This document shows positions 48,942 through 57,131 of a DNA stretch of 64,000 nt, piece by piece. The notes below the pieces were generated by a model. The model saw nothing but the letters and a program-made list of their open reading frames with translations, had not been told where the DNA came from and did no database searches. Origin of the DNA: Dietzia lutea. GTDB lineage: Bacteria; Actinomycetota; Actinomycetes; Mycobacteriales; Mycobacteriaceae. Location: NCBI RefSeq assembly GCF_003096075.1, contig NZ_CP015449.1, positions 1,667,001 to 1,731,000 of the forward strand, read 5' to 3'. A program made the position numbers and the translations under genes. Numbering within the stretch: position 1 is the first letter of the stretch; each line of letters opens with the position of its first letter.

Positions 48942-49717
48942 CGCGGCATCCGCCTCCACACGGGCTGCGGTACGAGCCGTGCCACGGCGAACATGACCCG
49001 CAGCTGCCACGGGATCCACACGACCCCGGCCCGCCGCTCGAGCACCCGCTCGACCACCGCGTCCGCCACCTGGTCCGGTGTCGACGAGAACGGCGCCGGA
49101 TCCATGCCCTCCGTCATCCGGCCGATGACGAACCCGGGGCGCGGGATCACCAGGGTGACTCCCGTGCCGTGCAGCGCATCGGCCATCCCGGAGGCGAAAC
49201 CGTCCAGCCCGGCCTTCGCGGAACCATAGACGTAGTTGGCGCGTCTGACCCGCTGCCCGGCCACCGACGAGAACGCCACCAGCACACCGGTCCGGCGCGG
49301 TTTCATCCGCTCGGCCAGCACCGTGAGCAACGCGGCCTGCGCCACGAAGTCGGTGTGCAGGATCCGGGCCGCGGCGCGGGAGTCGCGCTCGGCCGCCTCC
49401 TGGTCGCCGAGGATCCCGAACGCCAGGACGGCGATGTCGATCGGCCCGACGCGGGACTCGATCTCGTCCACGACGGTCGTGTGTGCGTCGAGGTCGTCGG
49501 CGTCGAAGTCCACGAACTCCACGGCCGCCGCGCCGGCCTCGACGAGCGGGGCCTCGAGCGCGGACACGTCGCCCCCGGGGCGGCTGACCAACACGACCGT
49601 CCGGCCGGGTGCGAGGCGGTGGGCGACGGCGAGGCCGATCTCGCTGCGGCCACCGAAGACCACCACGACCTCTCCGCCGGACGCGGGCCGGGACGACGGG
49701 GTTTCAGGTGTGGGCAT
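48938..49717 (-). CDS. DprE2-like SDR oxidoreductase
   Basis: The 259 residues are a short-chain dehydrogenase: VVVVFGGRSEIGLAVAHRL (NAD-binding), VDFDADDLDAH, AFGILGDQEAAERD and the catalytic SSVAGQRVRRANYVYGSAKAG (Ser, Tyr, Lys). These blocks follow decaprenylphosphoryl-ribose 2'-epimerase subunit DprE2 closely, but no dprE1 gene is near, so it is a paralogue of unknown substrate. The ATG at 49717 is used; the frame extends upstream over the divergent gene only as shadow. Confidence 0.85.
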   Translation of the reverse strand: MPTPETPSSRPASGGEVVVVFGGRSEIGLAVAHRLAPGRTVVLVSRPGGDVSALEAPLVEAGAAAVEFVDFDADDLDAHTTVVDEIESRVGPIDIAVLAFGILGDQEAAERDSRAAARILHTDFVAQAALLTVLAERMKPRRTGVLVAFSSVAGQRVRRANYVYGSAKAGLDGFASGMADALHGTGVTLVIPRPGFVIGRMTEGMDPAPFSSTPDQVADAVVERVLERRAGVVWIPWQLRVMFAVARLVPQPVWRRMPR

Positions 49718-49780
49718 GCGCCCAGTCTCCCACGCACGTCCCCGCGCCCTGCGCCGAGTCGCTGTGGCAGGCTCGGCGGC

Positions 49781-50188
49781 ATGGCGCACACCCTGGCAGA
49801 GCTCTCCGACGAGGCGCACCGGTTCCTGTCCGAGTACCACCTGGGATCGCTCACGACGCTCCGGCGCGACGGGTCCCCGCACGTCGTGGCGGTGGGTTTC
49901 ACCGTGGACGTCGAGGGCGGGTTGGCTCGCGTGATCACCCGGCGCGGCTCCCAGAAGGCCCGCAACGCCGCCCGGGGCGGACGCGCCGCCGTCTCACACG
50001 TCGACCGCGGTCGGTGGCTGACCTTCGAAGGCACCGCCCGGCTGCTCGATGACCCCGAGGCCGTGCGTGAGGGAGAGCGCCGGTACGCCCTGCGCTACCG
50101 CGAACCGAAGCCGAATCCCGAGCGGGTGGTCGTGGCCATCGAGGTCGACCGGGTTCTGGGTTCGGCGCAGATGTTCACCGGCGCCTGA
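49781..50188 (+). CDS. F420-type split-barrel oxidoreductase
   Basis: A 135-residue PPOX-class protein of the TIGR03618/Rv1155 type: LGSLTTLRRDGSPHVVAVGFTVD, ARVITRRGSQKARNAARGG and VSHVDRGRWLTFEGTARLL. Family members bind F420 or FMN and reduce unknown substrates. The ATG has no visible Shine-Dalgarno and lies 63 bases from the divergent SDR start. The gene-free repeat region follows. Cofactor choice cannot be settled from the sequence. Confidence 0.85.
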   Translation: MAHTLAELSDEAHRFLSEYHLGSLTTLRRDGSPHVVAVGFTVDVEGGLARVITRRGSQKARNAARGGRAAVSHVDRGRWLTFEGTARLLDDPEAVREGERRYALRYREPKPNPERVVVAIEVDRVLGSAQMFTGA

Positions 50189-50192
50189 CCTC

Positions 50193-50248
50193 GGTCGCTC
50201 GGGCGTGGTCGCTTGGGCGCGGTCGCTTGGGCGCGGTCGCTCGGGCAG
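50193..50248. repeat. 14-bp tandem repeat, four units
   Basis: GGTCGCT-C/T-GGGCG-N units at 50193-50206, 50207-50220, 50221-50234 and 50235-50248 follow without gaps, directly after the split-barrel stop. Confidence 0.85.
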
Positions 50249-50340
50249 TCGTGCGCCGGGCGGGCGCTGGGTGGGCGGCAATGCTGGGCGGGCGGCAATG
50301 CTGGGCGGCGGCAGGCGGCCTCCGAGCGCAGCCGCACGCG

Positions 50341-50386
50341 AACATGGCGTCTCGCGCGCACCGCGAGGTGGGCGAGACGCCATGTT
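50341..50386. repeat. 15-bp perfect stem with 16-base loop
   Basis: AACATGGCGTCTCGC (50341-50355) is the exact reverse complement of GCGAGACGCCATGTT (50372-50386). The right arm is the start of the 81-bp repeat, so this is an inverted copy of its first element. It could act as a terminator or a recognition site. Confidence 0.82.
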
Positions 50387-50546
50387 GAGGGGCGGCTGCG
50401 GTTCTCGCGTGCATTCACGGGAGCGAGACGCCAGGTCCGGGAGCGGCTGCGAGGGCAGCGACGGGGGCGAGACGCCATGTTGAGGGGCGGCTGCGGTTCT
50501 AGCGTGCATTCACGGGGGCGAGACGCCAGGTCCGGGAGCGGCTGCG
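50371..50546. repeat. 81-bp direct repeat, two copies 95 bp apart
   Basis: Copies at 50371-50451 and 50466-50546 differ at 2 of 81 positions. Each begins GCGAGACGCCATGTTGAGG and contains a second GCGAGACGCCAGGTCC about 50 bases on, so the GAGACGCCA(T/G)GT motif appears four times plus once inverted. Confidence 0.9.
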
Positions 50547-50572
50547 CGAACGCGGCCGCTGGCGCGTTCGCG
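50545..50572. terminator. 10-bp hairpin after the M24 peptidase gene
   Basis: CGCGAACGCG (50545-50554) pairs with CGCGTTCGCG (50563-50572) around an 8-base loop, 54 bases past the leftward peptidase stop. Confidence 0.65.
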
Positions 50573-50625
50573 GGCGGCCCTGATGCCGAACCCGCGGCGG
50601 CTCGGGCGCCGGGCCACGCCGGCGG

Positions 50626-51732
50626 TCAGAGCACCCGCAGGCCGCGCTCGCCGGTGTTGAGGTCGCGACGGCCGTCGGCGGTCACCGCGACGATGTCCTC
50701 CAGCCGCGCGCCCCACTGCCCGGACCGATAGATGCCCGGCTCCACGGAGAACGTCATCCCCTCCTCGAGCACGGTGTCGGCCCCGGGCATAGCGAACGGC
50801 GGCTCGTGCAGCCCCAGTCCGATCCCGTGGCCGGTGCGGTGGATGAACAGCTCTCCCAGGCCGGCGGCGGCGAGGTGCTCGCGGGCCGCTGCGTCGACCT
50901 CGCCGATCGCGACGCCCGGACGCACGGCCTCGCGCGCCAACCGCTGCGCCTCCTGCAGGACCTCGTAGCTCTCGGCGACCTCGGCGGAGGGCTCCCCCAT
51001 CGAGTACGTCCGCGTGCAGTCCGAGTGGTACCCGCTGGGCAGCGGGCCGCCGATGTCCACCACCACGATGTCGCCGGACTCGATCACCCGGTCAGATACG
51101 CCGTGGTGCGGGTCGGCGCCGTGCGGGCCCGAGCCAACGATCACGAACTCCGCGTGCGTGAGCCCCTCGGCCTCGATCGCCGCCGTGATGAGTTCGCCCG
51201 CCTGCTCCTCCGTCCGGCCCACCCGGAGGAACTCCCCCATGCGGGCGTGCACGGCGTCGATACGGCGGGCCGCCTCGGCGAGCTGCTCCACCTCGTCCGG
51301 GGTCTTCACGGCCCGCACGTGGTCGATCACCTCGGAGGCGAGCACCACCTCGCCGTCGACGCCGTCACGGAGCGGCACCAGGTGCAGTGCCGGCAGCGCG
51401 CTGGAGACCGCCACCCGCCCGGCGACCTTCCCCGCCACGAGCGGCACGGGGTCGGTCCCGTCGGACCACGGGTGGATCGCCGCGCCCACGCGCTCCGCGG
51501 CGCGACGGGAGAAGTCGGTGAGCTCGAGCGCGGGCAGCACGAGCAGCGGCTCCCCGCCGGCGACGGGCACGACCAGCGCGGTGAGTCGCTCGTGGGAGTC
51601 CATGCGCTCGCCCGTGAGGTAGGACATGTCCTCGCCGGAGTACACCACCACGTGGTCGATCCCGAGTGCGCCGGCGCGGTCACGGACGGCGGCCAGGCGG
51701 GCGGAGTGCAGCTGCGGGTCGGGAGTCGGCAT
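50626..51732 (-). CDS. M24 family Xaa-Pro aminopeptidase/dipeptidase
   Basis: The product has 368 residues, made of an N-terminal creatinase-like domain (1-140) and the M24 pita-bread domain. The five dinuclear-metal ligands can be placed: Asp in VVVDIGG, Asp in HSDCTRTY, His in GHGIGLGLHE, Glu in SVEPGIY and Glu in ARLEDIV. Such enzymes remove N-terminal residues before proline or split Xaa-Pro dipeptides. The gene is divergent from the exonuclease gene; no close functional partner is visible. Confidence 0.93.
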   Translation of the reverse strand: MPTPDPQLHSARLAAVRDRAGALGIDHVVVYSGEDMSYLTGERMDSHERLTALVVPVAGGEPLLVLPALELTDFSRRAAERVGAAIHPWSDGTDPVPLVAGKVAGRVAVSSALPALHLVPLRDGVDGEVVLASEVIDHVRAVKTPDEVEQLAEAARRIDAVHARMGEFLRVGRTEEQAGELITAAIEAEGLTHAEFVIVGSGPHGADPHHGVSDRVIESGDIVVVDIGGPLPSGYHSDCTRTYSMGEPSAEVAESYEVLQEAQRLAREAVRPGVAIGEVDAAAREHLAAAGLGELFIHRTGHGIGLGLHEPPFAMPGADTVLEEGMTFSVEPGIYRSGQWGARLEDIVAVTADGRRDLNTGERGLRVL

Positions 51733-51824
51733 GCCTCCACACTAGGCGCGCGGCGTGCGGGGCCGCGGGAGACTAACCTGGCGGGCAGCGGACGCTCGTG
51801 ACCCGCGAACTGCATGACTCCCGG

Positions 51825-51856
51825 CCGGCGTGACCCCTGACCGGCGTGATCCCCGA
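51825..51856. repeat. 16-bp tandem repeat, two units
   Basis: CCGGCGTGACCCCTGA and CCGGCGTGATCCCCGA follow directly, ahead of the exonuclease ribosome site. Confidence 0.72.
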
Positions 51857-51872
51857 CCCATAAGGAGGCGCG

Positions 51873-52802
51873 GTGTCCCAGGGCCCGCTCATGGTTCTCG
51901 ACAGCGCCGGCCTGTGGTTCCGCGCGTTCCACTCCGTGCCCGAGAAGATCACCGGGCCCGACGGCGCCCCGGCCAACGCGGTGCGCGGGTTCTGCGACAT
52001 GGTCGCCGTGCTGGTGGAGGAGTACTCGCCGACGGGCCTGGTGGCCGCCCTGGACCGCGAGTGGCGCCCGGCCTGGCGGGTGGAGTTGTTACCGTCGTAC
52101 AAGGCGCACCGGGTGGGTGACGACGGCGAGGAGGACGCCCCCGAATCCCTGGGCCCGCAGGTCGGCGCGATCCGCGAGGTCCTCGGCGCCGCTGGCCTCG
52201 CCCAGGCCTGGGCGGAGGACGCGGAGGCCGATGACGTGCTGGCAGCGCTGTCCGCTCGGGATCGCGAGGTGCTGGTCGTCACGGGCGACCGCGACCTGTT
52301 CCAGCTGGCCTCGGCGACGACCACCGTCGTGTACGTGGGGGCGGGGATGAAGAAGCGACTCGCATACAGCCCGCAGGTCGTGGCCGAGCGCTTCGACCTG
52401 CCCGCGGGCGACGACGCGCGGGTCTACGCGGACTATGCCGTGCTCGTCGGGGACGCCTCGGACGGCCTGCCGGGTGTCGCCGGGATCGGCGCGAAGACCG
52501 CTGCCACGCTGCTGCGCGAGTACGGCGACCTGGACGGGATCATCGCCGCCGCGGGCGACCCCGGTTCGGCGTTGAGCGCCCGCCAGCGTAAGGCGATCAC
52601 GGAGGGAGCTGACTACCTGACCGCGGCGCGCGGGGTGGTCCGGCTGGGCGGGCGCGCGTTCGATGTGCGGTTCGACGGCGACGTGGACGGCCGTCGCGGG
52701 CCGGCGGACTCCGGGCGGATCGAGTCGCTGGGTGAGTCGACGGGCCAGGCGCGCGCGATCGGCCGGCTGGTGGAGGCGACGGCCGTCCTCGACGAGGTCT
52801 GA
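51873..52802 (+). CDS. 5'-3' exonuclease (flap-endonuclease-like)
   Basis: The product has 309 residues of the polymerase-I 5'-nuclease type without a polymerase domain. PLMVLDSAGLWFRAFH and the acidic residues of GLVAALDREWRP and AEDAEADDVLAAL supply the metal site, and DGLPGVAGIGAKTAATLL is the helix-hairpin-helix. The second acidic cluster is VVTGDRDLFQLAS. The GTG start has AAGGAGG seven bases upstream. Equivalent genes accompany helY in Mycobacterium (Rv2090). Likely role: removal of flaps or primers in replication and repair. Confidence 0.9.
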   Translation: MSQGPLMVLDSAGLWFRAFHSVPEKITGPDGAPANAVRGFCDMVAVLVEEYSPTGLVAALDREWRPAWRVELLPSYKAHRVGDDGEEDAPESLGPQVGAIREVLGAAGLAQAWAEDAEADDVLAALSARDREVLVVTGDRDLFQLASATTTVVYVGAGMKKRLAYSPQVVAERFDLPAGDDARVYADYAVLVGDASDGLPGVAGIGAKTAATLLREYGDLDGIIAAAGDPGSALSARQRKAITEGADYLTAARGVVRLGGRAFDVRFDGDVDGRRGPADSGRIESLGESTGQARAIGRLVEATAVLDEV

Positions 52803-52819
52803 CCCGCCTCCGAGCGACT

Positions 52820-52839
52820 GTCGTCACCATGGTGGCGAC
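52820..52839. terminator. Short hairpin between convergent genes
   Basis: GTCGTCACC and GGTGGCGAC pair (one G-U) around the centre of CACCATGGTG in the 77-base gap between exonuclease and helY. Confidence 0.4.
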
Positions 52840-52879
52840 CCGCGCGGTTCAGCGCGACGGATGCGGCCAGCGGGTGGGC

Positions 52880-55540
52880 TCAGGCCATGTGGTCGAGCAC
52901 GACACCGCGGCGCAGCGAACCCACCGCCGAGCGAGCGGTCCGGGCGAGGTCCGGCTCGGCGACCTGACCGACCTGTGCGAGCACGTCCACCACGAGCCGC
53001 GCGGACCGGACGAAGTCGCCGGCGGTGAGCTCGACGCCCTCCTGCCATGACGCGGCGAGGATCGAGGCGAGCGCGCCCCCCGAGACCCAGTGGTGCAGGA
53101 CCGGCGCGAGCCCGGCGTCCAGATCCGGGGTCGTGGGCAGCCGGTGGGCACGCTCCATCTCGGCGACGTCCACCGCGACCCGCTCGGTCTCGGCGAGGGC
53201 GGACCGCAGGATCTCGTCCGAGGGCTCGCGGATCGCCGAGTCGGTGCGCGGGTGCGCGACGATGGTCGTGACCACGGCGGCGAGGCCGGCCGCGTCGAGA
53301 CCCTGCCACACGCCGCGGCGCAGGCACTCGGCCACGAAGAGGTCCTGCTCGGTGTGCACCCCGGCCAGCAGGCGGCCCGCGTCCGTGGCACGCAGGACGC
53401 CGTCGACCTTCTCGAGGTAACCGAGGTGGCGGAGCAGGTCGACGATCCGCCGGAAGCGCCTGGCCAACGAGTCCGCGTCGGCGTCGACCTCGGCGGTGAG
53501 GGCGGCCACCTCGGCGTCGGCGCGGGCCCACCGCTCGTGCAGGCGGGCGAGCTTGTCGATCCGGGGGTCGTCGTGCAGGGGATGTTGGCGCAGGGCCCGG
53601 CGAGCCGCCGAGATCCGCGGGTCCTTGCGGACTGGCTTGCCACCGGCGTTCTTCATGCGGCCCTTGGCCTTGCCCCGCAGGTGCTCCATGCGCTGGACCA
53701 GCGCGCGCTTGGCCCGACCGTCCAGCTTGCGGCGGCCCTTGGGCAGGTCCACGCGGCCCACCGGCACGGGCGGCGCGGCGAAGTCGTGTTGGCGCAGCCA
53801 GCCGGTCCACCCGGTGTCGGTGAGGCAGAGCAACGCGGGGTCCGAGGGGATGTCGGTCCGCACCTGCAGCACGGTCGCGACCATGCCGAACCGCTTGCGA
53901 CCGATGGTGATGACGGAGCCCGCCGTCTGCTTGAGCATGGCCGACCGCACGGAGTCGAGTCGGTCGTCGCGCGTGGCCTTCTCGGCCTTACGCTCGAGCC
54001 TGCTCAGCTCGGCGCGCAGGCCCATGTACTCGTCGAGGTCCGCGTCTCCCCCGGCCTCCTCGAGCGAGGCGCGCATCCGGTCGCGCTCGTCGGAGCGGCG
54101 CTCGATGGCGCGCGACCGCGACACCAGCGTGCGGTCGGTCTGGAACTGGGCGAACGACCGACCGATGAGGGTCGTGGCCTCCTCCACGCCTAGCTGCTCG
54201 ACGAGATTCACGGCCATCGAGTAGTCGGGCGTGAAGGCGCTGTACAGCGGGAACCGCGGGGTGTCGACGAGCGCCGCCAGCGCGTCCAGGTCGAGGTCGG
54301 GCTGATCCAGCACCACCGCCGTGCCCTTGGTGTCGATGCCGCGTCTGCCCGCGCGCCCGGTGATCTGTGAGTACTCGGCGGACGTGAGCATCATGTGCGT
54401 GTCGCCGTTGAACTTGGTCGTCTTCTCCAGGACCACGGCGCGGGCCGGCATGTGGATCCCCAGAGCCAGCGTCTCGGTGGCGAACACGACCTTGATCAGC
54501 CCGGCGGAGAACAGTTCCTCGACGATCGTGCGGAACAGCGGCAGCATCCCCGCGTGGTGGGCGGCGAGCCCGTTGACCAGCCCGGCGCGGAACGCCGCGA
54601 AGTCGAGGGCGTCGAGGTCGGGCCGCGGGACCTGCGCGACCGCGGAGTCGACGTGCGAGGCGATGCGTCGGGCCTCCTCGCCGGTCGTGAGACGCAGCCG
54701 GGCCCTGCGCATCTGCGCGACCGCGCCGTCGCAGCCCGCGCGGGAGAACACGAAGTAGATGGCGGGCAGGAGATGCTCGTCGTCGAGCCGCTCGATGACG
54801 TCCTGACGGCGGGCCCACTGCGCGCGCGGGCGGGAGGCCATCCGCTCGTCGTGGTAGCCGGACCGGGCCCGCCGGCGTTGCTCGGCGGCGGCGCGGACGG
54901 GGACGAGATCGCCGTCCGTGTACAGCATGTGGGCCAGCGGCACGGGCCGGTGCTCGGAGAGCACGACGGCTGTGTCGCCGCGGATCTCGGTGATCCAGTC
55001 GCCCAGCTCGTCGGTGTTGCTCAGCGTCGCGGACAGCCCGACCAGCAGGACGGCCGGGTCGAGGGTGAGGATGATCTCCTCCCACACGACGCCCCGCGAG
55101 CGGTCGCCGAGGTAGTGGATCTCGTCCATCACCACGCAGTCGAGGTCGTGCAGTGCCGAGGAGGCGCTGTAGATCATGTTGCGCAGCACCTCGGTCGTCA
55201 TCACCACGATGGGCGCGTCGGCGTCGATCGAGTGGTCACCGGTGAGCAGGCCGACGTTCTCTGGGCCGAAGCGCTCGCGGAACTGGCGGAACTTCTGGTT
55301 GCTCAGCGCCTTGACCGGTGTGGTGTAGAAGCAACGTCCGCCGCCGGCGAGGGCGCGGTACGCCGCGTACTCACCGACGAGGGTCTTGCCGGACCCCGTC
55401 GGTGCGGACACCAGCAGGTTCCGGCCGGCATCCAGGGCCGCGAAGGCCTCGAGTTGGAATGGATCGGGCGCGAAGCCCTCGCCGGAGAGGAAGCCCTCCA
55501 GCAGGTCGTCGGGATGGGTCTCGTCAGGTGATGTCGTCAT
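52880..55540 (-). CDS. helY: Ski2-like RNA/DNA helicase HelY
   Basis: The 886-residue superfamily 2 helicase resembles the yeast Mtr4/Ski2 line. Motifs are APTGSGKT (Walker A), VMDEIHYLGD (DExH), VGLSATLSN, ETLALGIHMPAR and ITGRAGRRG, followed by a helical scaffold and a C-terminal DSHCT-like domain. It is named helY in mycobacteria. The ATG at 55540 overlaps the end of tatC by 17 bases. It follows the Tat genes on the leftward strand, the same order as Rv2092c-Rv2094c. Confidence 0.92.
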   Translation of the reverse strand: MTTSPDETHPDDLLEGFLSGEGFAPDPFQLEAFAALDAGRNLLVSAPTGSGKTLVGEYAAYRALAGGGRCFYTTPVKALSNQKFRQFRERFGPENVGLLTGDHSIDADAPIVVMTTEVLRNMIYSASSALHDLDCVVMDEIHYLGDRSRGVVWEEIILTLDPAVLLVGLSATLSNTDELGDWITEIRGDTAVVLSEHRPVPLAHMLYTDGDLVPVRAAAEQRRRARSGYHDERMASRPRAQWARRQDVIERLDDEHLLPAIYFVFSRAGCDGAVAQMRRARLRLTTGEEARRIASHVDSAVAQVPRPDLDALDFAAFRAGLVNGLAAHHAGMLPLFRTIVEELFSAGLIKVVFATETLALGIHMPARAVVLEKTTKFNGDTHMMLTSAEYSQITGRAGRRGIDTKGTAVVLDQPDLDLDALAALVDTPRFPLYSAFTPDYSMAVNLVEQLGVEEATTLIGRSFAQFQTDRTLVSRSRAIERRSDERDRMRASLEEAGGDADLDEYMGLRAELSRLERKAEKATRDDRLDSVRSAMLKQTAGSVITIGRKRFGMVATVLQVRTDIPSDPALLCLTDTGWTGWLRQHDFAAPPVPVGRVDLPKGRRKLDGRAKRALVQRMEHLRGKAKGRMKNAGGKPVRKDPRISAARRALRQHPLHDDPRIDKLARLHERWARADAEVAALTAEVDADADSLARRFRRIVDLLRHLGYLEKVDGVLRATDAGRLLAGVHTEQDLFVAECLRRGVWQGLDAAGLAAVVTTIVAHPRTDSAIREPSDEILRSALAETERVAVDVAEMERAHRLPTTPDLDAGLAPVLHHWVSGGALASILAASWQEGVELTAGDFVRSARLVVDVLAQVGQVAEPDLARTARSAVGSLRRGVVLDHMA

Positions 55541-56606
55541 AGATCGAACCGCCGCCGGCCGGGGCCTGGAGCGGTCGGGTGTCGCCGGGCGCGCGGGTAG
55601 CGGATACGCCGGCGCCGGCACCGGCGGAGGGGGTGGGTCGGGTCAGTGGTTGGGGTCGCTCGAGTGGGCCGGAGCCCCCGAGGCCGTCGGCGGGGGCGAG
55701 CGGAGAGGCGGACTCGTCGTCCACCTCGAGCCAGTCCTCGCGGGACTTCTTCTTGCGCTTGTCGTGGAGTCGGGTGAACTGGATGGCCGCCTCCACCAGG
55801 ATGCACACGGCCACCGCGAGCGCGAGCATGGAGAACGGGTCCTGGCCGGGTGAGGCGACGGCGGCGAACACGAAGATGCCCATGATGATGCCGCGACGCG
55901 ATCGGGCGAGCGCCTCGTAGCTCACGACGCCCGCCACGTTGAGCATGGCGATGAGCAACGGGATCTCGAAGCTCACGCCGAAGATGAGGATGAGCTGGAT
56001 GAGGAACGCGAAGTACTGCGAGCCGGACAGGGCCGTGGTCTGGACGTTGTCACCGATCGAGAGCAGGAACTCCAACGCGTGGACGATCACGACGTACGCC
56101 AGGACCGCGCCGCCGATGAACAGGACGGCGGCCAGGATCGTGAAGACGATGCCGTAGCGCTTCTCGTTCTTGTGCAGGCCGGGCGTGATGAACGCCCACA
56201 GCTGGTACAGCCAGACCGGGCTGGCCAGGACGATGCCGGCGGTGGCGGCGACCTTGAGGCGGAGCATGAACTGCTCGAACGGCCCCGTGGCGAGCAGGCG
56301 GCACTCGTCACCGGCGTCGCCCAGCTGGAGGCGGGCGCCGGGCGGGATGTCGCAGTAGGGGCCGGTGAGGATGCCGCCGAGCGACGGCACGCCGAAGAAC
56401 CCGGTGCCGTACCAGTAGAAGCCGAAGCCGAGGGTCACCACGATCGCGGCCACCGAGATGAGCAGGCGGGTCCGCAGCTCGTAGATGTGCTCGATGAGCG
56501 GCATGGTGCCGTCGGGGTTACGCGGCCTGCGGCGTCGCTTGGACAGCAGGCGACCGGCGCCGCCCTGACGGGTGGCGCCGGTGTCCGTGGTCCCGGTCTG
56601 TGTCAT
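55524..56606 (-). CDS. tatC: Sec-independent protein translocase TatC
   Basis: The 360-residue core receptor of the twin-arginine translocase. The conserved N-terminal MPLIEHIYELRTRL, the PxxxFxxxLK-like GPFEQFMLRLKV and PVWLYQLWAFITPGLHKNEK are present, with six membrane helices in residues 45-280. A long extra C-terminal tail (about 285-360) rich in Pro, Ser, Gly and Asp replaces the usual short end and is probably cytoplasmic and disordered. It lies 12 bases after tatA and overlaps helY. Confidence 0.95.
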   Translation of the reverse strand: MTQTGTTDTGATRQGGAGRLLSKRRRRPRNPDGTMPLIEHIYELRTRLLISVAAIVVTLGFGFYWYGTGFFGVPSLGGILTGPYCDIPPGARLQLGDAGDECRLLATGPFEQFMLRLKVAATAGIVLASPVWLYQLWAFITPGLHKNEKRYGIVFTILAAVLFIGGAVLAYVVIVHALEFLLSIGDNVQTTALSGSQYFAFLIQLILIFGVSFEIPLLIAMLNVAGVVSYEALARSRRGIIMGIFVFAAVASPGQDPFSMLALAVAVCILVEAAIQFTRLHDKRKKKSREDWLEVDDESASPLAPADGLGGSGPLERPQPLTRPTPSAGAGAGVSATRAPGDTRPLQAPAGGGSIYDDIT

Positions 56607-56618
56607 GGACGAGGCGGC

Positions 56619-57035
56619 CTACTGACCCTGCCGGCCCTGGCCACCGTGGTACGGGGCGGTGGGGTCGGTGAACTGCTGCTGACCCTGCTGGGGGGCCGGC
56701 TGCTGGTAGGGCTGCTGCGGAGCCTGCGGGTACCCCTGGGCCGGGGACTGCCCCTGCTGCTGTCCCTGCGCCTGGTACTGCTGCGGAGCCTGCGGCTGGT
56801 ACTGGTTCGCCTGCGGCTGCCCGTACCGGGCGGCGTCCGGCTGACCCTGGGTGAGCGCCTGCGGCTCCTGGTCCTCGGCCGGCTTGTCGTCGTTCTGCAT
56901 CTCCTTGATCTCGGACTTGAAGATGCGCATCGACCGTCCGAGGCCGCGGGCGGCGTCCGGGAGCTTCTTCGAACCGAAGAGCAGGAGCACCACCGCGAGG
57001 ACGATGAGCCAGTGCCAGATGCTCAACGCACCCAT
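56619..57035 (-). CDS. tatA: Sec-independent protein translocase TatA with long Q-rich tail
   Basis: The 138-residue product begins with the TatA membrane helix ([15 protein letters not shown]), the conserved [24 protein letters not shown] amphipathic helix region, then an unusually long C-terminal tail. From residue 60 to the end the tail is Gln/Pro/Tyr-rich ([20 protein letters not shown]). The tail is longer than the 40-residue extension usual in actinobacteria. CGGAGG lies before the ATG. TatC follows after 12 bases; no tatB is present nearby, which is usual as it is often elsewhere. Confidence 0.94.
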   Translation of the reverse strand: MGALSIWHWLIVLAVVLLLFGSKKLPDAARGLGRSMRIFKSEIKEMQNDDKPAEDQEPQALTQGQPDAARYGQPQANQYQPQAPQQYQAQGQQQGQSPAQGYPQAPQQPYQQPAPQQGQQQFTDPTAPYHGGQGRQGQ

Positions 57036-57131
57036 GTCAACCTCCGTTTGTCTGCAACGTGTCCATGCTAGCGCACCCGCCGCCGACTACGACACCTCGC
57101 AGACACAGGAAACGCCCCGTGACCTCGTCGT

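Larger units (their letters stand above)
50189..50625. other. 437-base gene-free region dense in repeats and hairpins
   Basis: No gene is seen between the split-barrel gene and the M24 peptidase. The region holds a four-unit 14-bp tandem repeat, a 13-bp direct repeat, two 81-bp near-identical copies and two long hairpins, each listed separately. Its position between the end of a rightward gene and the end of a leftward gene makes it a convergent terminator zone. Confidence 0.8.

Noticed and set aside
50193-50546. CRISPR-like array
   Set aside because: Tandem units have no spacers, the 81-bp copies are only two, and no cas gene is present.
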